Source: Serratia odorifera
GTDB lineage: Bacteria > Pseudomonadota > Gammaproteobacteria > Enterobacterales > Enterobacteriaceae
Reading direction: 5' to 3'
NCBI RefSeq assembly: GCF_900635445.1
Contig: NZ_LR134117.1
Coordinates: 2,914,001 to 2,978,000, forward strand
Length of the DNA: 64,000 nt
This document shows positions 1 to 7,196 of this stretch, in pieces. A program made the translations under genes and the position numbers. The notes under the pieces were generated by a model, which was not told the origin of the DNA, searched no databases, and was given only the letters and a program-made list of their open reading frames with translations. How positions within the stretch are numbered: the first letter of the stretch is position 1; each line of letters starts with the position of its first letter.

Positions 1-323
1 ACCCGGAAATTGACTTCACCCAGGCGGAATGCACCTTCTGCGGCGATTGCGCCAGCGCGTGCGACGCCGCGCTGTTTCATCCGCTCAATACCCCCCCGTG
101 GCGGCTGCACGCCGTGGTTGATGCCGGCTGTCTGGCCTTGCGTGGAGTGGAGTGCCGCAGCTGTCAGGACAGCTGTGAACCGCGGGCGATTCGCTTTCGG
201 CCGCGCCTGGGCGGCGTGGCCCATCCCACGCTAAACGCTATCGCCTGCAACGGCTGTGGCGCCTGCGTTGCAGGCTGCCCAACGGCCGCAATCAGCTTAA
301 CCCGGAGTGAACACCTTGAATAA
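1..323 (+). CDS. napF: NapF, ferredoxin-type protein of the nap operon (5' truncated by window edge)
   Basis: This is the C-terminal part of a cysteine-rich 4Fe-4S ferredoxin-type protein, read in frame 3 from base 3 to the TAA at 321-323. The visible part has three cysteine clusters: CTFCGDCASAC, CRSCQDSC and CNGCGACVAGC. That matches the several [4Fe-4S] motifs of NapF, a cytoplasmic accessory protein thought to help mature the nitrate reductase NapA. It overlaps napD by 17 bases and is the first gene of a napFDAGHBC operon. The start codon and the nap promoter, with any FNR or NarP sites, lie outside the window. Confidence 0.9.
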   Translation, partial: PEIDFTQAECTFCGDCASACDAALFHPLNTPPWRLHAVVDAGCLALRGVECRSCQDSCEPRAIRFRPRLGGVAHPTLNAIACNGCGACVAGCPTAAISLTRSEHLE

Positions 324-579
324 CCAATGGCACGTCAGCGGGCTGGTCGTACAGGCCCGGCCGGAAAAATTCCCACAGCTGTTGCCCAGGCTGCTGGCGA
401 TCCCGGATAGCGAAATTCCGGCGCAGGACCGGGCACAGGGCAAGCTGGTGGTGGTATTGCAGGCCGCGCACTCCAATGCGCTGCTGGAAAAAATCGAGTC
501 GGTGCGCAATCTGGACGGCGTGCTGGCGGTGTCGCTGGTGTATCACCAGCAAGATGAGCAAGGTGAGGTAACGCCATGA
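307..579 (+). CDS. napD: NapD, chaperone for the NapA Tat signal
   Basis: This 90-residue cytoplasmic protein has the length and sequence pattern of NapD (VSGLVVQARPE near the start; a central segment on burial of the ferredoxin-like fold). NapD binds the twin-arginine signal peptide of NapA and holds back export until the molybdenum cofactor is loaded. It starts inside the end of napF and overlaps the napA start by four bases (ATGA), which fits tight translational coupling. The preceding GTGAACACC has a weak ribosome site, so coupling to napF is likely. Confidence 0.9.
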   Translation: MNTLNNQWHVSGLVVQARPEKFPQLLPRLLAIPDSEIPAQDRAQGKLVVVLQAAHSNALLEKIESVRNLDGVLAVSLVYHQQDEQGEVTP

Positions 580-3062
580 AACTCAGTCGTCGAGACTTTA
601 TGAAGGCCAACGCGGCAGCGGCAGCCGCAGCGGCGGCCGGGCTGACCATACCGACGGTAGCGCAAGCCGTGGTTGGCAGCACGGAAGAGATCAAATGGGA
701 CAAGGCACCATGCCGCTTCTGCGGTACCGGCTGCGGCGTGCTGGTCGGTACGCAGAATGGCCGTATCGTTGCCTCGCAGGGCGATCCGGATGCACCGGTC
801 AACCGTGGTTTGAACTGCATCAAGGGGTATTTCCTGCCAAAAATCATGTACGGCAAGGATCGCCTGACGCAACCGATGCTGCGCATGAAAAATGGTCAGT
901 ACCATAAAGAAGGCGAGTTCACGCCGATCGGTTGGGATCGTGCCTTCGATATCATGGCCGAAAAGTTCAAGGCCGCCTTGCAGGAAAAAGGCCCGGAGGC
1001 GGTCGGCATGTTCGGTTCCGGCCAATGGACCATCTGGGAGGGCTACGCCGCCGCCAAGTTGTTCAAGGCGGGCTTGCGCTCCAACAACCTCGATCCGAAT
1101 GCGCGTCACTGCATGGCATCGGCGGTGGTGGGCTTTATGCGCACCTTTGGCATGGATGAACCGATGGGCTGCTACGACGATATCGAGCAGGCCGACGCCT
1201 TCGTGCTGTGGGGATCCAATATGGCGGAGATGCACCCGATCCTGTGGTCGCGCATCACTAATCGCCGTTTGAGCAATGAGAAGGTCAACGTGTCGGTGTT
1301 GTCGACCTTTGAGCACCGCAGTTTCGAACTGGCGGACAACGCCATGGTGTTCACGCCGCAGACCGATCTGGCGATCATGAACTATATCGCCAACTATATT
1401 ATCCAGCACGATGCGGTCGATCAGACATTCCTCAAGCAGCACGTCAACATTCGCAAGGGCGCCACCGACATCGGCTATGGCCTGCGCCCGACCCACCCGC
1501 TGGAAAAAGCCGCCAAAAACCCTGGCAGCGACGCCTCTGAGCCGATGAGCTTCGAGGACTACAAGGCGTTTGTCGCCGAGTACACGCTGGAAAAAACCGC
1601 GGAACTGAGCGGCGTGGCACCAGACCAGTTGGAAGCGCTGGCCAGACTGTACGCCGATCCTGACATCAAGGTGGTTTCCTACTGGACCATGGGGTTCAAC
1701 CAGCATACCCGCGGCGTGTGGGCCAATAACCTGTGTTACAACCTGCACTTGCTGACCGGCAAGATTTCCCGACCGGGCTGCGGGCCGTTCTCGCTGACCG
1801 GCCAGCCGTCCGCGTGCGGTACCGCACGTGAGGTTGGCACTTTTGCCCACCGCCTGCCGGCCGATATGGTGGTCACCAATGAAAAGCATCGCCAGATCGC
1901 CGAACAAAAATGGCAATTGCCCGCCGGCACCATCCCGGCCAAGGTTGGACTGCATGCGGTAGCGCAGGATCGCGCGCTGAAAGATGGCACGCTCAACGCC
2001 TACTGGGTGATGTGCAACAACAATATGCAGGCCGGGCCGAACATCAATCAGGATCGTATGCCGGGCTGGCGCGATGCGCGCAATTTTGTGGTGGTGTCCG
2101 ATCCGTATCCGACGGTCAGCGCACTGGCGGCGGATTTGATCCTGCCCACCGCCATGTGGGTCGAAAAAGAGGGCGCTTACGGCAATGCCGAACGCCGCAC
2201 GCAATTCTGGCGTCAGCAGGTAACCGCGCCGGGAGAAGCAAAATCCGATCTGTGGCAGATGGTGGAGTTTGCCAAACGCTTCCAACTGGAAGAAGTCTGG
2301 CCGGAAGCGTTACTAGCGCAGAAACCGCAATATCGCGGCAAAACCTTGTATGACGTGCTGTTTGCCAATGGGGTGGTCAACCGGTTCAAACTGGCGGAGA
2401 TCCCGCAGGATCAGTTGAACGACGAAGCGCGTGCGGTCGGCTTCTACATCCAGAAAGGCCTGTTTGAAGAGTACGCCGACTTTGGCCGCGGACACGGCCA
2501 CGATCTGGCGGCCTTCGATATGTACCATCAGGCGCGCGGCCTGCGTTGGCCGGTGGTTGACGGCAAAGAAACCCTGTGGCGTTACCGCGAAGGCACCGAT
2601 CCGTACGTCAAGACCGGCGAGTCGGTGCGTTTTTACGGCAAGCCGGACGGTAAGGCGGTGATTTTTGCCTTGCCGTATGAGCCAGCGGCGGAGAGCCCGG
2701 ATCGGGAATACGATCTGTGGCTGTCTACCGGCCGGGTGCTGGAGCATTGGCACACCGGATCGATGACGCGTCGAGTGCCTGAACTGCATCGCGCATTCCC
2801 GGAAGCGGTGCTGTTCATTCATCCGCTGGACGCCAAGAGTCGCAATTTGCGCCGTGGGGATAAGGTAAAGGTGCTGTCGCGCCGTGGCGAAGTGGTGAGC
2901 ATCGTCGAAACGCGTGGCCGTAACCGTCCGCCAAAGGGGCTGGTGTACATGCCGTTCTTTGACGCCGCCCAGTTAGTGAACAATCTGACTCTCGACGCTA
3001 CCGATCCGCTGTCGAAGGAGACCGACTTTAAAAAATGCGCGGTCAAGCTGGTGAAGGTGTAG
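576..3062 (+). CDS. napA: NapA, periplasmic nitrate reductase catalytic subunit
   Basis: NapA is a molybdopterin (bis-MGD) enzyme that reduces nitrate to nitrite in the periplasm. The protein is 828 residues, the usual length. It begins with a twin-arginine signal (SRRDFMKANA at 4-13) followed by a long alanine stretch. The [4Fe-4S] ligands are Cys46, Cys49, Cys53 and Cys81. The cysteine in NARHCMAS is the expected Mo ligand. The rest of the chain follows E. coli NapA closely to the C-terminal KKCAVKLVKV. It is flanked by napD and napG. A 580-residue reverse-strand frame across it is a shadow. Confidence 0.98.
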   Translation: MKLSRRDFMKANAAAAAAAAAGLTIPTVAQAVVGSTEEIKWDKAPCRFCGTGCGVLVGTQNGRIVASQGDPDAPVNRGLNCIKGYFLPKIMYGKDRLTQPMLRMKNGQYHKEGEFTPIGWDRAFDIMAEKFKAALQEKGPEAVGMFGSGQWTIWEGYAAAKLFKAGLRSNNLDPNARHCMASAVVGFMRTFGMDEPMGCYDDIEQADAFVLWGSNMAEMHPILWSRITNRRLSNEKVNVSVLSTFEHRSFELADNAMVFTPQTDLAIMNYIANYIIQHDAVDQTFLKQHVNIRKGATDIGYGLRPTHPLEKAAKNPGSDASEPMSFEDYKAFVAEYTLEKTAELSGVAPDQLEALARLYADPDIKVVSYWTMGFNQHTRGVWANNLCYNLHLLTGKISRPGCGPFSLTGQPSACGTAREVGTFAHRLPADMVVTNEKHRQIAEQKWQLPAGTIPAKVGLHAVAQDRALKDGTLNAYWVMCNNNMQAGPNINQDRMPGWRDARNFVVVSDPYPTVSALAADLILPTAMWVEKEGAYGNAERRTQFWRQQVTAPGEAKSDLWQMVEFAKRFQLEEVWPEALLAQKPQYRGKTLYDVLFANGVVNRFKLAEIPQDQLNDEARAVGFYIQKGLFEEYADFGRGHGHDLAAFDMYHQARGLRWPVVDGKETLWRYREGTDPYVKTGESVRFYGKPDGKAVIFALPYEPAAESPDREYDLWLSTGRVLEHWHTGSMTRRVPELHRAFPEAVLFIHPLDAKSRNLRRGDKVKVLSRRGEVVSIVETRGRNRPPKGLVYMPFFDAAQLVNNLTLDATDPLSKETDFKKCAVKLVKV

Positions 3063-3071
3063 GAGCCGGCG

Positions 3072-3824
3072 ATGAGCCAGCAACGAGACAAAACCCCGGC
3101 GCGGCGGCGCTTTCTGCGCGATGCCGCCCGCAGCGCAGCCGGCTTGGCCGGGATTGCGCTGGTGCTGGGGTTGCAGCAGAAACAGTCGCAGGCACGGGAC
3201 GGTTTGGCCTTGCGTCCGCCGGGGGCGCTGGCCGATGGGGCATTCGACAGCGCCTGCATTCGCTGCGGCCAATGCGTGCAGGCCTGTCCGTATCACACGC
3301 TGAAACTGGCGACGCTGTTGTCGCCACGGGCGGCCGGTACGCCGTATTTTGTCGCGCGCGACGTGCCGTGCGAAATGTGCGAGGACATTCCCTGCGTGTT
3401 GGCATGCCCGAGCGGCGCGCTCGATCCGGCGCTGACGGATATCGACCACGCCCGTATGGGGCTGGCGGTGTTGCTCGACCACGAAAACTGCCTGAACTGG
3501 CAGGGTTTGCGCTGTGAAGTGTGCTATCGGGTTTGTCCGCAAATCGACCAGGCGATAACGCTGGAGATGCAGCGCAACCCGCGCACCGGCAAGCACGCGC
3601 TGTTTTTACCCACGGTGCACAGCGACGCCTGTACCGGCTGCGGCAAGTGCGAACAGGCATGCGTGTTGGAGCAGGCGGCTATCAAGGTACTGCCCCTGTC
3701 GTTGGCGCGCGGTCAGTTGGGTGAGCACTATCGCTGGGGCTGGCGTGAAAAACAGCGTGCCGGTCAGGCGTTGGTGCCGACCGACGGGCAGTTGCCGGCG
3801 CGTGGCATCAAGGAGGCGCAATAA
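3072..3824 (+). CDS. napG: NapG, ferredoxin-type quinol-oxidation protein
   Basis: This 250-residue iron-sulfur protein works with membrane-bound NapH to move electrons from quinol to NapA through NapC/NapB. It opens with a twin-arginine-like signal (RRRFLRDAARSAAG, residues 10-23). Four cysteine clusters follow: CIRCGQCVQAC, CEMCEDIPCVLAC, CEVCYRVC and CTGCGKCEQAC, enough for four [4Fe-4S] centres. It lies 9 bases after napA and shares one base with the napH start. An ATG preceded by GGAG supports the chosen start. Confidence 0.95.
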   Translation: MSQQRDKTPARRRFLRDAARSAAGLAGIALVLGLQQKQSQARDGLALRPPGALADGAFDSACIRCGQCVQACPYHTLKLATLLSPRAAGTPYFVARDVPCEMCEDIPCVLACPSGALDPALTDIDHARMGLAVLLDHENCLNWQGLRCEVCYRVCPQIDQAITLEMQRNPRTGKHALFLPTVHSDACTGCGKCEQACVLEQAAIKVLPLSLARGQLGEHYRWGWREKQRAGQALVPTDGQLPARGIKEAQ

Positions 3825-4732
3825 TGGCCAACCCTGTGGCAGAGGCCGGGCGCGAAGCGCGTCGACGCCATGGCTGGTGGCGCAGTCAGCGGTTTTTGCT
3901 ACTGCGCCGCAGCAGCCAACTGCTGATTCTGCTGATGTTTCTATCCGGCCCGCTGTGGGGCGTCTGGATCCTGCGCGGCAATTACAGCGCCAGTCTGCTG
4001 CTGGACACCGTGCCGTTGACCGATCCGCTGATGCTGCTGCAAAGCCTGTTGGCCGGCAACTGGCCCGCCTGGCTGGCCTGGGTGGGGGCGGCGGTGGTGC
4101 TGGTCTATGGCCTGATCGGTAACCGGGTGTTTTGCGGCTGGGTCTGTCCAGTCAATCCGCTAACCGATCTGGCCGCCTGGTTGCGACGGCGTCTGGGGCT
4201 GCGTCAATCGGCCAACCTGCCGCGTAATCTGCGCTACGGCATTTTGCTGGCGGTGTTGGCGGGCAGCGCAGTCAGCGGCACGCTGCTGTGGGAATGGATC
4301 AACCCGGTAGCGCTGATGGGACGCGGACTGATCCAGGGCGCATCACCCCAGGCAGCCGGTTGGCTCGCCGGGCTGTCGGCGGCGTTCGGCGCCGGCATTT
4401 GGCTGCTGTTAGCGCTGTTCCTGTTTGACCTGCTGGTGGTTGAGCACGGCTGGTGCGGCCACCTCTGTCCGATGGGCGCGCTGTACGGCGTCATCGGCAG
4501 CCAGGGCGTGCTGCGCGTCAGCGCCAGCGGGCGTGAAAACTGTACTCGCTGTATGGACTGCTTCCACGTTTGCCCAGAGCCACAAATCCTGCGCGAGCCG
4601 CTATTGATACAAAAGGGCACGCCACAGGTGGCCAGCGACGCCTGTATTGCCTGCGGGCGTTGCATCGACGTCTGTGCAGAAAACGTATTTGAAATCAACA
4701 CCCAATTCCATTCTTCGGGAGCCAAAAAATGA
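3824..4732 (+). CDS. napH: NapH, membrane ferredoxin-type quinol dehydrogenase subunit
   Basis: NapH is a 302-residue polytopic inner-membrane protein that pairs with NapG. About four hydrophobic helices occupy residues 25-235. Two cytoplasmic CXXXCP motifs are visible (CGWVCPVNP, CGHLCPMG). The C-terminus carries two ferredoxin clusters, CTRCMDCFHVCPEP and CIACGRCIDVC. This is the standard NapH arrangement. The stop overlaps the napB ATG by four bases. Confidence 0.95.
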   Translation: MANPVAEAGREARRRHGWWRSQRFLLLRRSSQLLILLMFLSGPLWGVWILRGNYSASLLLDTVPLTDPLMLLQSLLAGNWPAWLAWVGAAVVLVYGLIGNRVFCGWVCPVNPLTDLAAWLRRRLGLRQSANLPRNLRYGILLAVLAGSAVSGTLLWEWINPVALMGRGLIQGASPQAAGWLAGLSAAFGAGIWLLLALFLFDLLVVEHGWCGHLCPMGALYGVIGSQGVLRVSASGRENCTRCMDCFHVCPEPQILREPLLIQKGTPQVASDACIACGRCIDVCAENVFEINTQFHSSGAKK

Positions 4733-5178
4733 AAAGCAATGTCCTGAGAAAGCGGTTGTCCTTGTGGGCTGCGCTGACGTCACTGGTTATCGCCGGCGTT
4801 GCGTTTGCCGCCGATAATGTCGATCTCAGCCAGTCGCCGGAGGTTGCCGCTACCGCCGAAGGCCAAATCAACATGCCGAAGCAGCAGGAACGGATGGCGC
4901 TGAACTACGTCAATCAGCCGCCAATGATCCCGCACAGCATCGACGGTTACCAGGTCAGCAAGAATACCAACCGTTGTCTGCAATGCCACGGCGTTGAGCA
5001 TTATCGTACCACCGGCGCGCCGCGCATCAGCCCGACGCACTTTATGGACAGCGACGGCAAGGTGCGCGGCAACGTCGCGCCACGTCGTTATTTCTGCCTG
5101 CAATGCCATGTTCCGCAAACCGATGCGGCACCGATTGTCGGTAACACCTTTGAGCCTATGCCGGGCTTCGGCAAGTAA
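4729..5178 (+). CDS. napB: NapB, periplasmic dihaem cytochrome c
   Basis: NapB is the small electron-transfer subunit that receives electrons from NapC and passes them to NapA. The protein has 149 residues. A signal peptide ends near AGVAFA at about residue 27. Two haem-binding CXXCH sites are present (CLQCHGVEH and CLQCHVPQ), as expected for this family. It overlaps napH by four bases and is followed after 11 bases by napC. Maturation requires the Ccm system, which is not encoded in this window, whereas in E. coli ccm follows nap. Confidence 0.95.
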   Translation: MKSNVLRKRLSLWAALTSLVIAGVAFAADNVDLSQSPEVAATAEGQINMPKQQERMALNYVNQPPMIPHSIDGYQVSKNTNRCLQCHGVEHYRTTGAPRISPTHFMDSDGKVRGNVAPRRYFCLQCHVPQTDAAPIVGNTFEPMPGFGK

Positions 5179-5189
5179 GCGGGGAAACG

Positions 5190-5798
5190 ATGGCTGAACA
5201 ACACACAGAGAAAAAACCGGGGCCGATTCGCCGTTTGTGGCGCTGGTGGCGTCGTCCGAGCCGCTTGGCGCTCGGTACCTTACTGCTGCTGGGCTTTGTC
5301 GCCGGGATTATCTTCTGGGGCGGTTTCAACACCGGCATGGAAGCGGCAAATACCGAACAGTTTTGCATCAGCTGCCATGAAATGCGTGAAAACGTCTACG
5401 AGGAATATATGGAGACGGTGCACTACAACAATCGTAGCGGGGTGCGTGCCACCTGTCCTGATTGCCATGTACCGCACGAGTGGGGGCCTAAAATGCTGCG
5501 TAAGCTCAAGGCCAGCAAGGAGTTGTATGCCAAGGCGTTTGGTTTGATCGACACGCCGCAGAAGTTTGAAAACCACCGTCTGGCGATGGCCACCAACGAA
5601 TGGGCGCGCATGAAGGCCAACGATTCGCAGGAGTGTCGTAACTGTCATAACTTCGACTATATGGATTTCACCGCACAGAAAACCGTGGCGGCAAAAATGC
5701 ATGACAAGGCGATTGCCGAAGGCAAAACCTGCATTGACTGCCATAAAGGCATTGCCCACAAGCTGCCGGATATGCGCGACGTAGCCAACGGTTTCTGA
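5190..5798 (+). CDS. napC: NapC, membrane-anchored tetrahaem quinol dehydrogenase
   Basis: This 202-residue NapC/NirT-family cytochrome oxidises membrane quinol and feeds NapB/NapA. It has one N-terminal membrane anchor (about residues 27-49). Four CXXCH haem motifs follow (CISCHEM, CPDCHVP, CRNCHNF, CIDCHKG). It is the last gene of the operon and is followed by a hairpin with a T-run. Length and motif count match E. coli NapC. Confidence 0.96.
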   Translation: MAEQHTEKKPGPIRRLWRWWRRPSRLALGTLLLLGFVAGIIFWGGFNTGMEAANTEQFCISCHEMRENVYEEYMETVHYNNRSGVRATCPDCHVPHEWGPKMLRKLKASKELYAKAFGLIDTPQKFENHRLAMATNEWARMKANDSQECRNCHNFDYMDFTAQKTVAAKMHDKAIAEGKTCIDCHKGIAHKLPDMRDVANGF

Positions 5799-5825
5799 AT
5801 CCCATCGGCGTCTGATGATCCCGTC

Positions 5826-5851
5826 GAGCCGCCAGGCCGGCGGGTTTTTTA
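5826..5851 (+). terminator. Rho-independent terminator after napC
   Basis: A GC-rich inverted repeat (CCGCC, short loop, GGCGG) is followed directly by six T residues, 30 bases past the napC stop. It probably ends the nap transcript. Confidence 0.75.
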
Positions 5852-5923
5852 TTGCAAATTGACTGCGGCTGCGTTTTGCTATTGAGCAACAGGTCAGATG
5901 CATCACGAAACGGAAAAGGGTCA

Positions 5924-6499
5924 ATGTCAGCGAAAATCGAGAATGTGAACAAAGAGCTACTGTCCGACAACTGGTACGTGCTCAATAAATATACTTTTGA
6001 TTTAGAACGTAAAAATGGTGGTTTTGTCCGTCAGATGCGCGAAGTCTATGACCGTGGCAACGGCGCTACCATCCTGCTGTACAACCGGGACAAGGGCACG
6101 GTGGTACTGACCAACCAATTCAGGATGCCAACCTATGTCAACGGCAACCAAAGCGGTATGCTGCTGGAGGCCTGTGCCGGGCTGCTGGACGGCGATGCGC
6201 CGGAACAGTGCGCACGTCGGGAAGCGATAGAAGAAACCGGCTTTCAGGTTGGCGAGGTGAAGAAGATATTTGAAGCCTATATGTCGCCGGGCGGCGTCAC
6301 CGAGCTGATCCATTTCTTTATTGCCGAATATGACGATAGCCAGCGCCATACCGGTGGCGGTGGGGTGGAAGACGAAGATATTGAAGTGGTGGAGTTGCCG
6401 TTTGACCAGGCGGTGGCGATGATTACCGATGGGCGCATCAAGGACGGCAAGACCATCATGCTATTGCAGTATCTGCAGATCAATCGCCTATTGGCGTAA
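5924..6499 (+). CDS. nudK: NudK, GDP-sugar (GDP-mannose) Nudix hydrolase
   Basis: This 191-residue Nudix hydrolase is the same length as E. coli NudK (YffH), which cleaves GDP-mannose and related nucleotide sugars. A Nudix-type signature is visible (REAIEETGF around residues 109-117), followed by the family-typical SPGGVTELIHFF. I chose the ATG at 5924 over an in-frame ATG at 5852 because it has a GGAAAAGGG ribosome site and gives the family N-terminus (MSAKIENVNKE). It sits beside the tktB/talA/maeB group, as in E. coli. Confidence 0.93.
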   Translation: MSAKIENVNKELLSDNWYVLNKYTFDLERKNGGFVRQMREVYDRGNGATILLYNRDKGTVVLTNQFRMPTYVNGNQSGMLLEACAGLLDGDAPEQCARREAIEETGFQVGEVKKIFEAYMSPGGVTELIHFFIAEYDDSQRHTGGGGVEDEDIEVVELPFDQAVAMITDGRIKDGKTIMLLQYLQINRLLA

Positions 6500-6503
6500 A
6501 AAA

Positions 6504-6522
6504 CCACCTGCATAGCAGGTGG
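6504..6522. repeat. Subterminal hairpin, right end of the IS200-like element
   Basis: An 8-bp perfect stem (CCACCTGC / GCAGGTGG) has the loop ATA. Read on the minus strand it is followed by six T residues, so it could also end tnpA transcription. The stem matches the hairpin at the other end except for one swapped pair. Confidence 0.7.
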
Positions 6523-6576
6523 CATTGATAGCGCCCCAGAGGGGCGTACTTAGCTCAAACTCTCAGAGCCTTCGCT

Positions 6577-7014
6577 TCACACCTCTTTTAGTGGAAGCTG
6601 GCTCTCTTCAACTTCATGCTTTTCCTGATACTTCACGTACTTTCTTATCATTTCTTCATTTATACCTACGGTATCTACGCAGTAACCCCGTGCCCAAAAG
6701 TGATTTCCCCACAACTTGTTCTTCCGCAGGTAGGGAAATTTGCTGAACAGCCTAAGGGCTGTTTTACCTTTCAAATGACCTATCACATGTGAAATAGAAA
6801 GACGTGGCGGGACTTTTACCAGTAAATGGACATGATCTATCTGAACATTCAGCTCTACCACTTCTATCCCGAGCTGCTCACTTGAGATCCTTATCTGCTT
6901 GTAGACCTCTTTGCCAACATTGTTCCTAAGGATGCGAAATCGGTACTTGGGTGTCCATACAATATGATATTGACAACACCAGAGCACATGAGATGCTTTC
7001 TGGAATCTACTCAT
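6577..7014 (-). CDS. tnpA: IS200/IS605-family transposase TnpA
   Basis: This 145-residue Y1 (HUH) transposase carries out single-strand transposition. The HUH motif is in IDHVHLLVKVP, and the candidate catalytic tyrosine is in IRKYVKYQEKHE. The N-terminal HIVWTPKYRFRIL is typical of the family. I chose the ATG at 7014 (MSRFQKASHVLW), where the conserved region begins. The longer frame from 7107 would run into the upstream hairpin. No tnpB is present. The open frame is intact, so the element could be active. Confidence 0.9.
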   Translation of the reverse strand: MSRFQKASHVLWCCQYHIVWTPKYRFRILRNNVGKEVYKQIRISSEQLGIEVVELNVQIDHVHLLVKVPPRLSISHVIGHLKGKTALRLFSKFPYLRKNKLWGNHFWARGYCVDTVGINEEMIRKYVKYQEKHEVEESQLPLKEV

Positions 7015-7096
7015 GGTTAAATCCTTATCAGTTATGGGGATAACAGATTCGGATTTTCCCATGAGTAGCATTATTGGCAGAGCCAACTTATTGCTG

Positions 7097-7117
7097 ACCA
7101 CCTCCATAGGAGGTGGT
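7097..7117. repeat. Subterminal hairpin, left end of the IS200-like element
   Basis: A 9-bp perfect stem (ACCACCTCC / GGAGGTGGT) closes on the loop ATA, upstream of tnpA. In IS200-type elements such a hairpin in the leader also limits read-through transcription or translation of TnpA. Confidence 0.7.
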
Positions 7118-7133
7118 GTTCATGCAGGGATAA

Positions 7134-7160
7134 AAAAACCCGGCACGTAGCCGGGTTTTC
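7134..7160 (-). terminator. Terminator of talA-tktB
   Basis: An inverted repeat AAACCCGGC / GCCGGGTTT, 37 bases past the tktB stop, is followed on the minus strand by a run of seven T residues. This gives a strong rho-independent terminator. Confidence 0.85.
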
Positions 7161-7196
7161 CATCACGCGGGGCGAGCCTGCTCGCCCGCCTGGCGG

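Larger units (their letters stand above)
6504..7117 (-). mobile_element. IS200/IS605-family insertion element with terminal hairpins
   Basis: A single-gene tyrosine (HUH) transposase is bracketed by two near-identical palindromes, at 6504-6522 and 7097-7117, both with the loop ATA. IS200/IS605 elements lack terminal inverted repeats and instead use subterminal hairpins recognised by TnpA. The exact ends must lie slightly outside these hairpins and cannot be fixed from sequence alone. The element occupies the space between nudK and the tktB terminator, so it disrupts no gene. Confidence 0.75.

Noticed and set aside
543..2285. 580-codon reverse-strand open frame across napA
   Set aside because: It lies entirely opposite a strongly conserved napA, has no recognisable family, and is explained by high GC codon structure.
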